Notes: a model not told the origin generated them from the sequence alone. Shown: positions 1-5,366, counted from the stretch's first letter. The stretch is 5,366 nucleotides of DNA from UBA1368 sp964563125 (GCA_964563125.1 CAZLVY010000090.1:1-5366), one strand, 5' to 3'. Numbers and translations: made by a program.

Positions 1-30
1 TATAGGGTGTGCCCAGAAGGGGTATCACCT

Positions 31-116
31 TTGGTGAGGCGTGAGGAGTGAGGCGTGAGGCGACCGCTAAGCTCCATCGTCGTAGGGGAAGATAGTATCT
101 TCCCGTTTCCTTGATA
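31..116. repeat. Composite intergenic repeat, copy 1
   Basis: Four tandem heptamers of the form GTGAGGM (34-61) are followed by a unique arm that begins GACCGC and contains a perfect 8-bp inverted repeat, GGGAAGAT/ATCTTCCC with a 3-nt loop (86-104), then ends in TTCCTTGATA. The same arrangement recurs in direct orientation at 1481-1579 with a few substitutions, a 1-nt indel and six heptamers instead of four. Copy 1 ends two bases before the ribosome binding site of the gene starting at 130, so it probably lies in that gene's 5' untranslated region. The hairpin is not followed by a T-tract, so it is not a canonical terminator. Heptameric tandem repeats of this kind occur in intergenic regions of several bacterial groups; function unknown. 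Confidence 0.85.
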
Positions 117-118
117 AT

Positions 119-123
119 GGAGG
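119..123 (+). promoter_or_regulatory. Ribosome binding site of the HsdR_N-like gene
   Basis: A perfect GGAGG lies 6 nt upstream of the ATG at 130. It supports that start over later in-frame ATGs. It sits immediately after the composite repeat, so no room remains for a promoter between repeat and gene. Any promoter must lie inside or upstream of the repeat, and I could not identify a convincing one. Confidence 0.8.
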
Positions 124-129
124 TATAGT

Positions 130-1320
130 ATGGATATAAGTAAAAAGTTTCAGAAGATACAATTACCCATCCATAATGAACATATCAAACCGCAATTTTA
201 TGATCCTTTTCGAAAAAGATTGATTTCTATTACACCTGAAGAAGAAGTGCGCCAGAAGACAGCATATTATATGCGCGATATTTTGAAAGTGCCTGAACAA
301 CTTATTGTCACAGAAGAACATTTATCACATTATGGCATTGACAGAAAATGCCGTGCTGATATTGTGATTATGGAGTATCTCGGCGATATCATGGCCCCTT
401 TGGCTGTCATTGAATGCAAATCTACTGATGTCCAAATAAGTGATCAAGCTTTTGAGCAAGTCTTATCTTATGCTTTAAACTTAGGAGCCCGATATGCTTT
501 TTTGTGCAATGGCCTGGATATGTTTGGTTACGTATATGATGATGAAGCAGAATCGTACTCTCAGCTTAAGAAAATCCCTTTCTATATGGATATGGTTAAG
601 CAGAATTATTCTTTGCAGGAATTAAATGAAGATAAATTTCCGCGAACACCGTTTAAGCTTTTGCCCAATGAGGATCATCATAATCCATATATCATAGGAG
701 AAGATACTCCCCGTCACAAGAGGAGCCACATTATGAATATTGCCGAAGCACTTATGGACTGTTCCCGCAAAGCTTATCCTGTTGAGCACGAAGATTTAAA
801 AATCGTTGATGACTTGGGAATGAGCTATCGCCGCTATGGTTATGCTTCTGGCAGTAGTGTTGGAACGGGATATTTTCGGATGATTCTCACTGAGGACATA
901 ACAGGCGAGGCGACAATTTATGGATTCTCAGTTCAAGCCACCGAAAAGACATTTTATCATCCCAAATACGGTAATCAATTTGGAAAGAGTTGTTTGATCG
1001 TCTCAAAATCCGGTGAAAAGAAAGATGCTATGGTGGTTCAGATTAATCTAAATGATTTTCTTACTGTTACTGGCAATGGGATCGCTATTACTCACAGCGG
1101 AAAGACCAGTTTGAGACTTGCAAGTATGGAAGACTTTAAAGAACTCATTAATTCCAGAGCACCCGATTTACTTCATAATGGTCAGATACTTCTGGGAACC
1201 CTCCCAAAAGGTCGGCTATTAAATCTGGACATGGAGCGCTTTGTGCAGCTCCTGGTGAATCTTATCAGATACTGCAATATAAGAGATGAATATAAGGAAT
1301 ACTTAAGCAGATTTAAGTAA
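130..1320 (+). CDS. HsdR N-terminal-like PD-(D/E)XK nuclease-fold protein, 396 aa
   Basis: Complete ORF with a good ribosome binding site. Residues about 25-140 match the fold of the N-terminal nuclease domain of type I restriction subunit HsdR (HSDR_N class). There is a glutamate-rich helix (EEEVRQK, 37-43), an aspartate strand (RADIVIME, D77), the ExK strand (VIECKS, E95 and K97) and a trailing helix with glutamines (QAFEQVLSYA, Q106 and Q110), followed by the strand RYAFLCNG. These are the expected metal-binding and catalytic positions of the PD-(D/E)XK superfamily. Full HsdR is roughly 1000 aa and carries SF2 helicase motors; none are present here and no HsdS or HsdM gene is in view, so this is a standalone nuclease-fold protein rather than an intact type I system. 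Residues about 190-396 form a second region that I do not recognise. No signal peptide or membrane segment is evident, so it is probably cytoplasmic. Direct copies of a composite repeat lie on both sides. Cellular role unknown; DNA cleavage or defence is inferred from the fold. Confidence 0.8.
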   Translation: MDISKKFQKIQLPIHNEHIKPQFYDPFRKRLISITPEEEVRQKTAYYMRDILKVPEQLIVTEEHLSHYGIDRKCRADIVIMEYLGDIMAPLAVIECKSTDVQISDQAFEQVLSYALNLGARYAFLCNGLDMFGYVYDDEAESYSQLKKIPFYMDMVKQNYSLQELNEDKFPRTPFKLLPNEDHHNPYIIGEDTPRHKRSHIMNIAEALMDCSRKAYPVEHEDLKIVDDLGMSYRRYGYASGSSVGTGYFRMILTEDITGEATIYGFSVQATEKTFYHPKYGNQFGKSCLIVSKSGEKKDAMVVQINLNDFLTVTGNGIAITHSGKTSLRLASMEDFKELINSRAPDLLHNGQILLGTLPKGRLLNLDMERFVQLLVNLIRYCNIRDEYKEYLSRFK

Positions 1321-1328
1321 GAGAAATA

Positions 1329-1345
1329 GGTGACAAAAGGGGACG
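1329..1345 (+). repeat. 17-bp repeat GGTGACAAAAGGGGACG, left edge of gap
   Basis: This 17-bp sequence ends exactly where the run of Ns begins, 9 bp after the stop codon of the HsdR_N-like gene. An identical copy starts exactly where the Ns end (1446-1462). Sequences of this type resemble ends of REP or IS200-like repeat elements that I associate with Firmicutes genomes, but that attribution is from memory and not proven. An alternative is that both copies are the same locus seen at two overlapping contig ends. Confidence 0.75.
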
Positions 1346-1445
1346 NNNNNNNNNNNNNNNNNNNNNNNNNNNNNNNNNNNNNNNNNNNNNNNNNNNNNNN
1401 NNNNNNNNNNNNNNNNNNNNNNNNNNNNNNNNNNNNNNNNNNNNN
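1346..1445. other. Assembly gap (100 Ns)
   Basis: There are exactly 100 consecutive Ns, the conventional length for a scaffold gap of unknown size. The real distance may be shorter, longer or zero. Any apparent reading frame crossing this stretch is meaningless. A mobile element or a collapsed repeat may be missing here. Confidence 0.98.
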
Positions 1446-1480
1446 GGTGACAAAAGGGGACGTACCTTGATTGTCAAGGT
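1446..1480 (+). repeat. 17-bp repeat, right edge of gap, with adjoining hairpin
   Basis: The second identical copy of GGTGACAAAAGGGGACG occupies 1446-1462 in the same orientation as the copy at 1329-1345. It is followed at once by a perfect 7-bp inverted repeat, ACCTTGA/TCAAGGT with a TTG loop (1464-1480). There is no T-tract, so this is not an intrinsic terminator. The arrangement suggests the end of a small structured repeat element. Confidence 0.7.
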
Positions 1481-1579
1481 TTGGTGAGGAGTGAGGAGTG
1501 AGGAGTGAGGAGTGAGGAGTGAGGCGACCGCCGCGCTCCTCGTCGTAGGGGAAGATAGTATCTTCCCGCTTCCTTGATA
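1481..1579. repeat. Composite intergenic repeat, copy 2
   Basis: Six tandem heptamers occupy 1484-1525 (five GTGAGGA and a final GTGAGGC), followed by the same unique arm as copy 1. The hairpin GGGAAGAT/ATCTTCCC lies at 1549-1567 and the element ends TTCCTTGATA. The core around the hairpin is identical to copy 1 over about 29 bp. The heptamer count differs between copies (six against four), which points to replication slippage. Direct orientation on either side of the HsdR_N-like gene means recombination between copies could delete that gene. Confidence 0.85.
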
Positions 1580-1633
1580 GTATGTAAGGTGTTTATTCGG
1601 GGATGGGGTTGTTTTTACATTTATAGAAGTAAT

Positions 1634-1657
1634 GTAGGGGCGCGCATTGCGCGTCTG
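1634..1657. repeat. Degenerate GTAGGGGCG-type hairpin repeat
   Basis: GTAGGGG at 1634-1640 is followed by a perfect 6-bp inverted repeat, CGCGCA/TGCGCG with a 1-nt centre (1641-1653). This resembles the widely scattered bacterial intergenic hairpins that begin GTAGGGGCG and close with CGCCC, but the 3' end here is GTCTG, so the copy looks degraded. The GC-rich patch stands out in an AT-rich spacer. Confidence 0.5.
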
Positions 1658-1705
1658 TTTTATTAAGTTTAATTTTTGTGCAGGCTTGGGTATTAAAAAA
1701 TTTAA

Positions 1706-1711
1706 TATAAT
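1706..1711 (+). promoter_or_regulatory. Candidate -10 box (TATAAT)
   Basis: A perfect TATAAT lies in AT-rich DNA downstream of the GTAGGGGCG hairpin. The possible -35 elements are poor: TTGGGT at 1686-1691 gives a 14-bp spacer and TTGTGC at 1676-1681 gives 24 bp. It would start a transcript near 1718 running to the terminator at 1806-1828 and, with readthrough, into the PHP-ATPase gene. Chance occurrence in AT-rich DNA is a real possibility. Confidence 0.3.
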
Positions 1712-1724
1712 TAAAAGGATATTC

Positions 1725-1757
1725 ATGAAGAAGAGAGAATATATGGTAATATTGTAA
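1725..1757 (+). CDS. Possible 10-codon leader peptide
   Basis: A short frame starts at ATG 1725 and reads MKKREYMVIL before a TAA. A weak purine-rich site, AAAAGGA (1713-1719), precedes it. The ATG lies in the loop of an ATATTC/GAATAT inverted repeat (1719-1724 with 1737-1742), and AAAAGG (1713-1718) could also pair with CCTTTT (1762-1767), which would occlude the putative ribosome site. A terminator follows about 50 nt later, the geometry expected of a leader controlled by attenuation. The peptide is not enriched for one amino acid as in classic biosynthetic leaders. This is speculative and could be chance. Confidence 0.15.
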   Translation: MKKREYMVIL

Positions 1758-1805
1758 AAAGCCTTTTCATAGCAATGTATTTTACTTTAATAGTTACACC
1801 AAGAG

Positions 1806-1828
1806 AACTGCCAGGGGGCAGTTTTTTT
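1806..1828 (+). terminator. Rho-independent terminator upstream of the PHP-ATPase
   Basis: A perfect 7-bp stem, AACTGCC/GGCAGTT with an AGGG loop, runs into seven consecutive Ts (1822-1828). It ends 70 nt before the PHP-ATPase start. It either ends transcription from upstream (the HsdR_N-like gene or a short leader RNA) or acts as an attenuator for the downstream pair. The placement argues that the PHP-ATPase is not simply co-transcribed with the HsdR_N-like gene. Confidence 0.88.
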
Positions 1829-1877
1829 GTGTGTGGATGGGGAGGAGGGGTTATTGATTAATTTCAATATTATTTTT

Positions 1878-1892
1878 GGAGGAAGGGAGGAG
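1878..1892 (+). promoter_or_regulatory. Double Shine-Dalgarno of the PHP-ATPase gene
   Basis: Two GGAGG motifs occur in tandem, at 1878-1882 and 1886-1890. The second is 8 nt from the ATG at 1899 and is the better spaced. The purine-rich stretch predicts efficient initiation and fixes the start. No clear promoter is visible between the terminator at 1828 and this site. Confidence 0.8.
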
Positions 1893-1898
1893 AATTAG

Positions 1899-4214
1899 AT
1901 GGGAAAGAGACATAACTCTGTTATCAAGTTTGATTTACACATACATTCGAAAGCCAGCTCATATAAGGAGAAGGATGGAATTGTAGATAATTCAAATGTA
2001 GAGAACATTCCTATCCTTCTTACAAAACTAAACGAACATAACGTGTCATTATTTTCTATTACTGATCATAACAGATTTGATCCCGATTTATATCAAGCAA
2101 TTGAGAAAACATTATCGGATTCTGAAAATACCTACCCTAATGTTAAAGCTATATTGCCCGGCGTTGAGTTTGATGTCAAATTAGATGATAGCAGGGATAA
2201 ATGCCACATTATAGCTATTTTTGATACTAAAAATAAATCAGAAAAACTAAAGCAGATCAAGGCGGGCTTGCAATCTGACCTTTTAACAGACGAAAAAGAA
2301 TTCTACACAAAGGAGAGATTTGAAAGTGTCTTATATGAGATTGGTCTTGATACTATTCTAATCGCTTCTCAGCATAAAGATATACGCAATCATGATGGCA
2401 ACCACAATTCATTAAGTGACACTTCGGAAAACGTTGAAGAAATAATTAAAGTAGGGTATATAGATGCACTTGAATTTCAAAAGCCTAAAGTTGAAGCTAT
2501 TTTAAAGAATAACCTAAAAGATTTATCAATTCCCATTACACTGCTTTCTGGGAGTGATTGTCATGATTGGAGTTGCTATCCTTATCATGATGCTCACAAT
2601 CAAAACAAGGCTTTTCACCATTCTAAGGCAAAGATATTACCAACATTCAAGGGTTTATTGATGGCAATAACATCTCCAGAAACTCGATTTAATTGCCGAG
2701 AAAATATTAACCATTCTTTCTACAGTGGTATCAGTCTGAAAGAACAAAAGATTGAATTTGTAAACGGAATAAATGCCATTATTGGTGAAAACGGCTCCGG
2801 AAAAACAACGTTACTGGAACTGATAAATCGAAACATTAGTGCTAAATATGTAAAAAAAATAATTGAGGATAATAACCTTCAAGTAATTGACACAATAGAT
2901 TCCGAAAAAGTCAAATATATAAAGCAAGGACAGATTGTCGAAAAATTCAACAACAGAGAATTGTTTTCTTCTGAGGAAGAGAATAATTTTATAGAATTGG
3001 ACCATAAGCATTTTGAAACAGTTTACTCATACTATGCAGGCGCTATACAAAAAAATATAAAGTTCAATATTGACAAAAAACAAAAATTTTCTTCACTTGC
3101 CAAGTGTACAATTACCTTCGATAGTAACCTGGAAGGTAATAGTTATTATGTAAATGTTACTTGCCCGAGAAAATTCAGCAGTGTTCAAAATCCACATGAA
3201 CTGCCTCGCAATGAAATAAATGAATTGATCTCAAAGATGAACAATTTAGGGCATCAAGAATATTATCAAATTCACAAAGTCCAGTTAGATAACATCATAA
3301 ATATATTGAATGAAATAAAACAAAGTATTGATAATAATTGGAGAATTATTGATTACGAAGCCAGAGTTAAAAGCATTATGCATAGCTGTATCAATGATTA
3401 TTCTCAAAAATTAAAAATCAGCTCCACAACAAGAGATAATGAAGTAATAGAATACAAAGTTAAAAAGGAATCTGTAATTGATTTAGTTATTGAAGCCATA
3501 AAAATGTCCATAGAAAAGATTGAATGGCCTTACGAACCGTCTGTTATACATGGGGTATCAAAGAATCCGAAACGGGGTTTTTATTTTAATAGAGAAGCAG
3601 CGTACAATGGTGTCTTAATGATTGACGATTTTTACAAAAAGATGTTTGTTAAAGATTATAGAAGCATTGAGAAACTACAGGAAATTGATGATTATGATGA
3701 CTTAAGAAAAGCAATTATGAACTGCACATCAAATACTGATATCGACACAAGTTGGAAAGAGAATTTAAGAAAATTCTATAACGAGGCAACTAAAATGAAA
3801 GATTATATTACTGATGGTACTGATCAACAAATAGGAAATACTCTTGGAGAAATGTCGTTATCATATTATAAGTTCTTCACACAGGACCATGACGAATGGA
3901 ATGTTTTAATTGTTGATCAACCTGAAGATAATATCTCTAACAATAACATCAGCCAAAAGCTAATCAATTATTTCCAGGCAATTCGAAGCGAGAAACAGCT
4001 AATTTTTGTAACTCATAATCCACTTCTTGTAGTTAACTTGGATGCGGACAATGTTATTTTTGTAAGGAACGAAAACGGTGTTATATCTATTAATGATGGA
4101 TGTTTAGAATATGAAGATGAACAAACCAATATTCTTGAATTGATTGCGCAGAACATGGATGGCGGCAAAGAAACAATTGAAAAGAGGTTGAAGGTCTATG
4201 GAAAAAAATATTAA
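1899..4214 (+). CDS. PHP phosphoesterase-ATPase fusion, TrlF/Spaf_1101-like, 771 aa
   Basis: Two-domain protein. The N-terminal PHP domain (about residues 8-260) carries DLHIHS (H14, H16), TDHN (D56, H57), PGVEFD (E90), H103, SQHK (H159) and SGSDCHDW (D220, H222). These cover most of the usual trinuclear metal ligands; the usual third motif-I histidine is not obvious. The C-terminal ABC/SMC-like ATPase has Walker A GENGSGKT (296-303), a Q-loop-like KQGQ (342-345), a signature-like LGEMS (649-653), Walker B VLIVDQPED with D673 and E676, and H-loop THN (H706). The ending MDGGKETIEKRLKVYG is typical of defence-associated DQPED ATPases. Residues about 430-640 are mainly helical and form the insert between the ATPase halves, without a long coiled coil. 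No membrane segment is seen, so it is cytoplasmic. Known biology: related ATPases (OLD, PtuA, AriA types) couple ATP binding to effector activity in phage defence. Inferred role: ATP-controlled metal-dependent phosphoesterase or nuclease acting on an unknown substrate. It overlaps the next gene by 17 bp. The gene is AT-rich relative to the glpD flank. Family class is fairly sure, the exact subfamily is not. Confidence 0.85.
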   Translation: MGKRHNSVIKFDLHIHSKASSYKEKDGIVDNSNVENIPILLTKLNEHNVSLFSITDHNRFDPDLYQAIEKTLSDSENTYPNVKAILPGVEFDVKLDDSRDKCHIIAIFDTKNKSEKLKQIKAGLQSDLLTDEKEFYTKERFESVLYEIGLDTILIASQHKDIRNHDGNHNSLSDTSENVEEIIKVGYIDALEFQKPKVEAILKNNLKDLSIPITLLSGSDCHDWSCYPYHDAHNQNKAFHHSKAKILPTFKGLLMAITSPETRFNCRENINHSFYSGISLKEQKIEFVNGINAIIGENGSGKTTLLELINRNISAKYVKKIIEDNNLQVIDTIDSEKVKYIKQGQIVEKFNNRELFSSEEENNFIELDHKHFETVYSYYAGAIQKNIKFNIDKKQKFSSLAKCTITFDSNLEGNSYYVNVTCPRKFSSVQNPHELPRNEINELISKMNNLGHQEYYQIHKVQLDNIINILNEIKQSIDNNWRIIDYEARVKSIMHSCINDYSQKLKISSTTRDNEVIEYKVKKESVIDLVIEAIKMSIEKIEWPYEPSVIHGVSKNPKRGFYFNREAAYNGVLMIDDFYKKMFVKDYRSIEKLQEIDDYDDLRKAIMNCTSNTDIDTSWKENLRKFYNEATKMKDYITDGTDQQIGNTLGEMSLSYYKFFTQDHDEWNVLIVDQPEDNISNNNISQKLINYFQAIRSEKQLIFVTHNPLLVVNLDADNVIFVRNENGVISINDGCLEYEDEQTNILELIAQNMDGGKETIEKRLKVYGKKY
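4183..4194 (+). promoter_or_regulatory. Ribosome binding site inside the PHP-ATPase gene
   Basis: AGAGG (4183-4187) and AAGG (4191-4194) lie 10 nt and 3 nt from the ATG at 4198, within the last codons of the PHP-ATPase. They support the overlapping start over the in-frame ATG at 4222, which has no comparable upstream site. The arrangement favours translational coupling of the two proteins. Confidence 0.55.
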
Positions 4215-4509
4215 GTTGACAATGGGCAAAGATAAGGCGGTAAGAATTTTCCTTAATGATAATGAAATGCATACAATTAATGTAGACGACAGAATTATTA
4301 GTGCCGAAAAAATATATGAAATCGTAGATTTTTCAATTGGAGATCATTATTGTGTCATATCAGAGAATGAAGATAACACTGACGCGGCAGTACTGAAATT
4401 TTTTACTGAACTGTTTCAAAACATCATTGATAAAGTTAACGAATTACCTTCTCATGAAGAAGAGCATTTGACAAGCCAACCTTTAGAACCGATTGTCCAG
4501 GCCGAATAA
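4198..4509 (+). CDS. Small acidic orphan protein overlapping the PHP-ATPase, 103 aa
   Basis: I do not recognise this protein. It starts 17 bp before the PHP-ATPase stop, in the +1 frame, so the two are almost certainly one transcription unit and probably translationally coupled. Residues about 5-56 look beta-rich (IKLTM, AVRIFL, HTINVDD, HYCVISE). Residues 62-82 form a probable amphipathic helix (AAVLKFFTELF then NIIDKVNEL). The tail from about 83 is acidic and likely disordered (PSHEEEHLTSQPLEPIVQAE). No signal peptide, membrane segment, Cys/His cluster or catalytic motif is visible. The codon and base composition matches the AT-rich PHP-ATPase and not the glpD flank, so the pair likely arrived together. 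Possible roles, all inferred: regulatory or inhibitory partner, substrate adaptor, or assembly factor of the ATPase. No terminator is evident after the stop. An alternative start is M9 (4222). Confidence 0.7.
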   Translation: MEKNIKLTMGKDKAVRIFLNDNEMHTINVDDRIISAEKIYEIVDFSIGDHYCVISENEDNTDAAVLKFFTELFQNIIDKVNELPSHEEEHLTSQPLEPIVQAE

Positions 4510-4640
4510 AACATAATTTCATAACAGATGTATTTATCCAGCTGATCATCGTGACTTCTAAATATCATTCCGGCCGGGCGAAGAAGATATTTGTTAAGGT
4601 AATGAAGTCTATAGATAGAGAAATAAAAAGATATAGCTAA
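4510..4640. other. AT-rich spacer without a supported gene
   Basis: No RNA gene, terminator or convincing coding region is seen here. The only forward frame of note runs to a TAA at 4638-4640 and could start at GTG 4551 (29 codons, ending KSIDREIKRYS), but it has no ribosome binding site and no recognisable family. A short GC-rich palindrome, CCGGCCGG (4570-4577), is not followed by Ts. Composition shifts towards the more GC-rich downstream flank at about 4640, so the accessory segment may end near here. Confidence 0.5.
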
Positions 4641-4811
4641 AATCACGGCTCGCTTCCCATCGCCATTGATGGTTGGCTGCTGGTCATGAATGAGCTGCTT
4701 GATGAATTTAGATATCTATCGCCACCTCTTCATCCGTATCTGGAGGATGAAGATCAGGGACGGGTAATAGAGGTAGTAAGGAGTAGTGGGGTAGGAATTG
4801 TCAATGAATAG
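4641..4811 (+). pseudogene. Possible C-terminal remnant of a DegT-type aminotransferase
   Basis: A forward frame is open from 4641 to a TAG at 4809-4811, with an internal ATG at 4686 (41 codons). The segment reading SPPLHPYLEDEDQGRVIEVV resembles the conserved C-terminal tail of DegT/DnrJ/EryC1/StrS PLP-dependent sugar aminotransferases, where a proline-histidine-proline-tyrosine-like strand is followed by a T/EDED-type turn and a VIEAV helix. Full members are about 370-400 aa, so only the last roughly 30-40 residues would survive; no lysine-bearing catalytic core is present. There is no good ribosome binding site. It may be a decayed gene end left at the boundary of the accessory segment. 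The family link is by eye only and could be coincidence. Confidence 0.3.
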
Positions 4812-4815
4812 AGGG
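4811..4815 (+). promoter_or_regulatory. Ribosome binding site of the glpD-like gene
   Basis: GAGGG lies 9 nt before the ATG at 4825 and favours that start. An in-frame ATG at 4804 would add seven residues and has its own weaker AGGA site (4793-4796), so the start is not fully settled. The better fit of the shorter N-terminus to the FAD-binding fold tips the choice. Confidence 0.6.
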
Positions 4816-4824
4816 CGAAAATTC

Positions 4825-5366
4825 ATGAACGTTAACTATGACGCCATTATCCTGGGCGGAGGCATAAATGGCTGCGCCATTGCCAGGAAGCTGTCACAGG
4901 AGGGCAAAAAAGTTTGTTTGCTGGAAAGGTTAAAGGTAGGCTGCGGAACTTCATCTAACAGCTCCAAACTTATTCATGGCGGGTTAAGGTACCTGGAGAC
5001 CGGGAGGTTCGGTTTGGTTAAGGAGTCTCTGAAGGATAGAAAGAGACTTTTTGAGCTTTATCCGGATCTGGTTGAAATGGTGCCTTTTTATTTGCCGGTA
5101 TATGATGATAGCTTGCGGCCCTGGTGGATGATACGCACCGGCTTGGGGATGTATGATATTTTTTCCCGGCAGCATGAGTACCACTGTCGCTATATAAATA
5201 ATGAAGATTTTGCGGAGAAGTTCCCGGGAGTAAAGACAGCAGGGCTGCGGCGGGTTTATGTTTATTTTGATGGTAAAACCAATGACCTGGAGTTAACCAG
5301 CAGGATTGCTCAGGACGCAGTAAGTTCTGGTTGTGTTGTGCGGGAGAATTGCCAGGTGATTTCAGT
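4825..5366 (+). CDS. Glycerol-3-phosphate dehydrogenase, FAD-dependent (GlpD/GlpA family), 5' part
   Basis: The frame is open to the end of the window: 180 codons of a protein normally about 500-560 aa, so it is partial at the 3' end. The N-terminus is the FAD-binding Rossmann motif YDAIILGGGINGCAIAR (GGGxNG, 11-16) with the acidic end of the second strand at E34 (VCLLER). The family hallmark GTSSNSSKLIHGGLRYLE spans residues 41-58 and is the strongest evidence for the GlpD/GlpA family. GlpD-type enzymes oxidise sn-glycerol-3-phosphate to dihydroxyacetone phosphate, reduce bound FAD and pass electrons to membrane quinones; they act as peripheral membrane proteins in glycerol and phospholipid-glycerol catabolism. 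The gene is more GC-rich than the PHP-ATPase pair and looks like host backbone. The visible part cannot separate aerobic GlpD from the anaerobic GlpA subunit, because the C-terminal extension is outside the window. Confidence 0.92.
   Translation, partial: MNVNYDAIILGGGINGCAIARKLSQEGKKVCLLERLKVGCGTSSNSSKLIHGGLRYLETGRFGLVKESLKDRKRLFELYPDLVEMVPFYLPVYDDSLRPWWMIRTGLGMYDIFSRQHEYHCRYINNEDFAEKFPGVKTAGLRRVYVYFDGKTNDLELTSRIAQDAVSSGCVVRENCQVIS

Noticed and set aside
34..61. Heptamer arrays (also 1484-1525) as a CRISPR
   Set aside because: The units are 7 bp with no spacers between them. This is simple tandem repetition.
86..104. GGGAAGAT/ATCTTCCC hairpin (also 1549-1567) as a terminator
   Set aside because: No T-tract follows in either copy. 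It is kept only as part of the repeat.
1313..1726. Minus-strand open frame across the spacer
   Set aside because: It crosses the 100 Ns and the heptamer repeats, and its translation is low-complexity (repeated SLLTPH). It is not a gene.
2811..3011. Minus-strand frame of 66 codons inside the PHP-ATPase gene
   Set aside because: It is antisense to a well-supported coding region, is Phe/Ile/Leu-rich as expected from AT-rich antisense, and has no ribosome site or family.
4090..4272. Minus-strand frame of 60 codons over the overlap of the two system genes
   Set aside because: It is the antisense shadow of two forward genes with better evidence.
130..4509. One operon joining the HsdR_N-like gene with the PHP-ATPase pair
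   Set aside because: A strong terminator, repeats, an assembly gap and more than 450 bp of spacer separate them. A functional link cannot be claimed from this sequence.
4551..4640. GTG-started 29-codon forward frame
   Set aside because: There is no ribosome binding site, the start is arbitrary because the frame stays open upstream, and no family is recognisable.
4452..4646. Minus-strand frame of 64 codons after the small protein gene
   Set aside because: No ribosome binding site or recognisable motif; it partly lies antisense to the small gene.
4984..5184. Minus-strand frame of 66 codons within glpD
   Set aside because: It is antisense to the GlpD hallmark region, which is clearly coding on the forward strand.

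Overview
The window looks like chromosomal DNA from a Gram-positive, Clostridia-type Firmicute. The basis is strong GGAGG-like ribosome binding sites, a classic rho-independent terminator, repeat-rich spacers with GTGAGGA heptamers and a GTAGGGGCG-type hairpin, and a GlpD-like protein in a moderately GC-rich flank. No rRNA, tRNA or complete housekeeping gene is present to fix the genus, so this is inference. The assembly is a draft: exactly 100 Ns lie at 1346-1445.

Layout. 1-129 is a spacer holding one copy of a composite repeat (GTGAGGM heptamers plus a GGGAAGAT/ATCTTCCC hairpin). 130-1320 encodes a 396-aa protein with a PD-(D/E)XK nuclease fold resembling the N-terminal domain of type I restriction subunit HsdR, but without helicase motors. 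1321-1898 is a gene-poor spacer holding the gap (bordered on both sides by the same 17-bp sequence), a second copy of the composite repeat, a degenerate GTAGGGGCG hairpin, a possible short leader transcript and a strong terminator at 1806-1828. 1899-4214 encodes a 771-aa PHP phosphoesterase-ATPase fusion, the TrlF/Spaf_1101-like class of defence-associated ATPases. It overlaps by 17 bp a 103-aa acidic orphan protein (4198-4509). 4510-4824 is a spacer with a possible C-terminal fragment of a DegT-type aminotransferase. 4825 to the end is the 5' part of a glpD-like glycerol-3-phosphate dehydrogenase gene.

Interpretation. The middle of the window reads as a small accessory (defence-type) island, visibly more AT-rich than the glpD flank. 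The best candidate for an under-described system is the two-gene unit made of the PHP-ATPase and its overlapping small partner. The PHP domain keeps nearly all expected metal ligands and the ATPase keeps Walker A, Q-loop, signature-like, Walker B and H-loop elements, so an ATP-gated phosphoesterase or nuclease is plausible. The small protein has no family I recognise and could be a regulator, specificity factor or inhibitor. The HsdR_N-like protein is separated from this unit by a terminator and repeats, so functional linkage is unproven.
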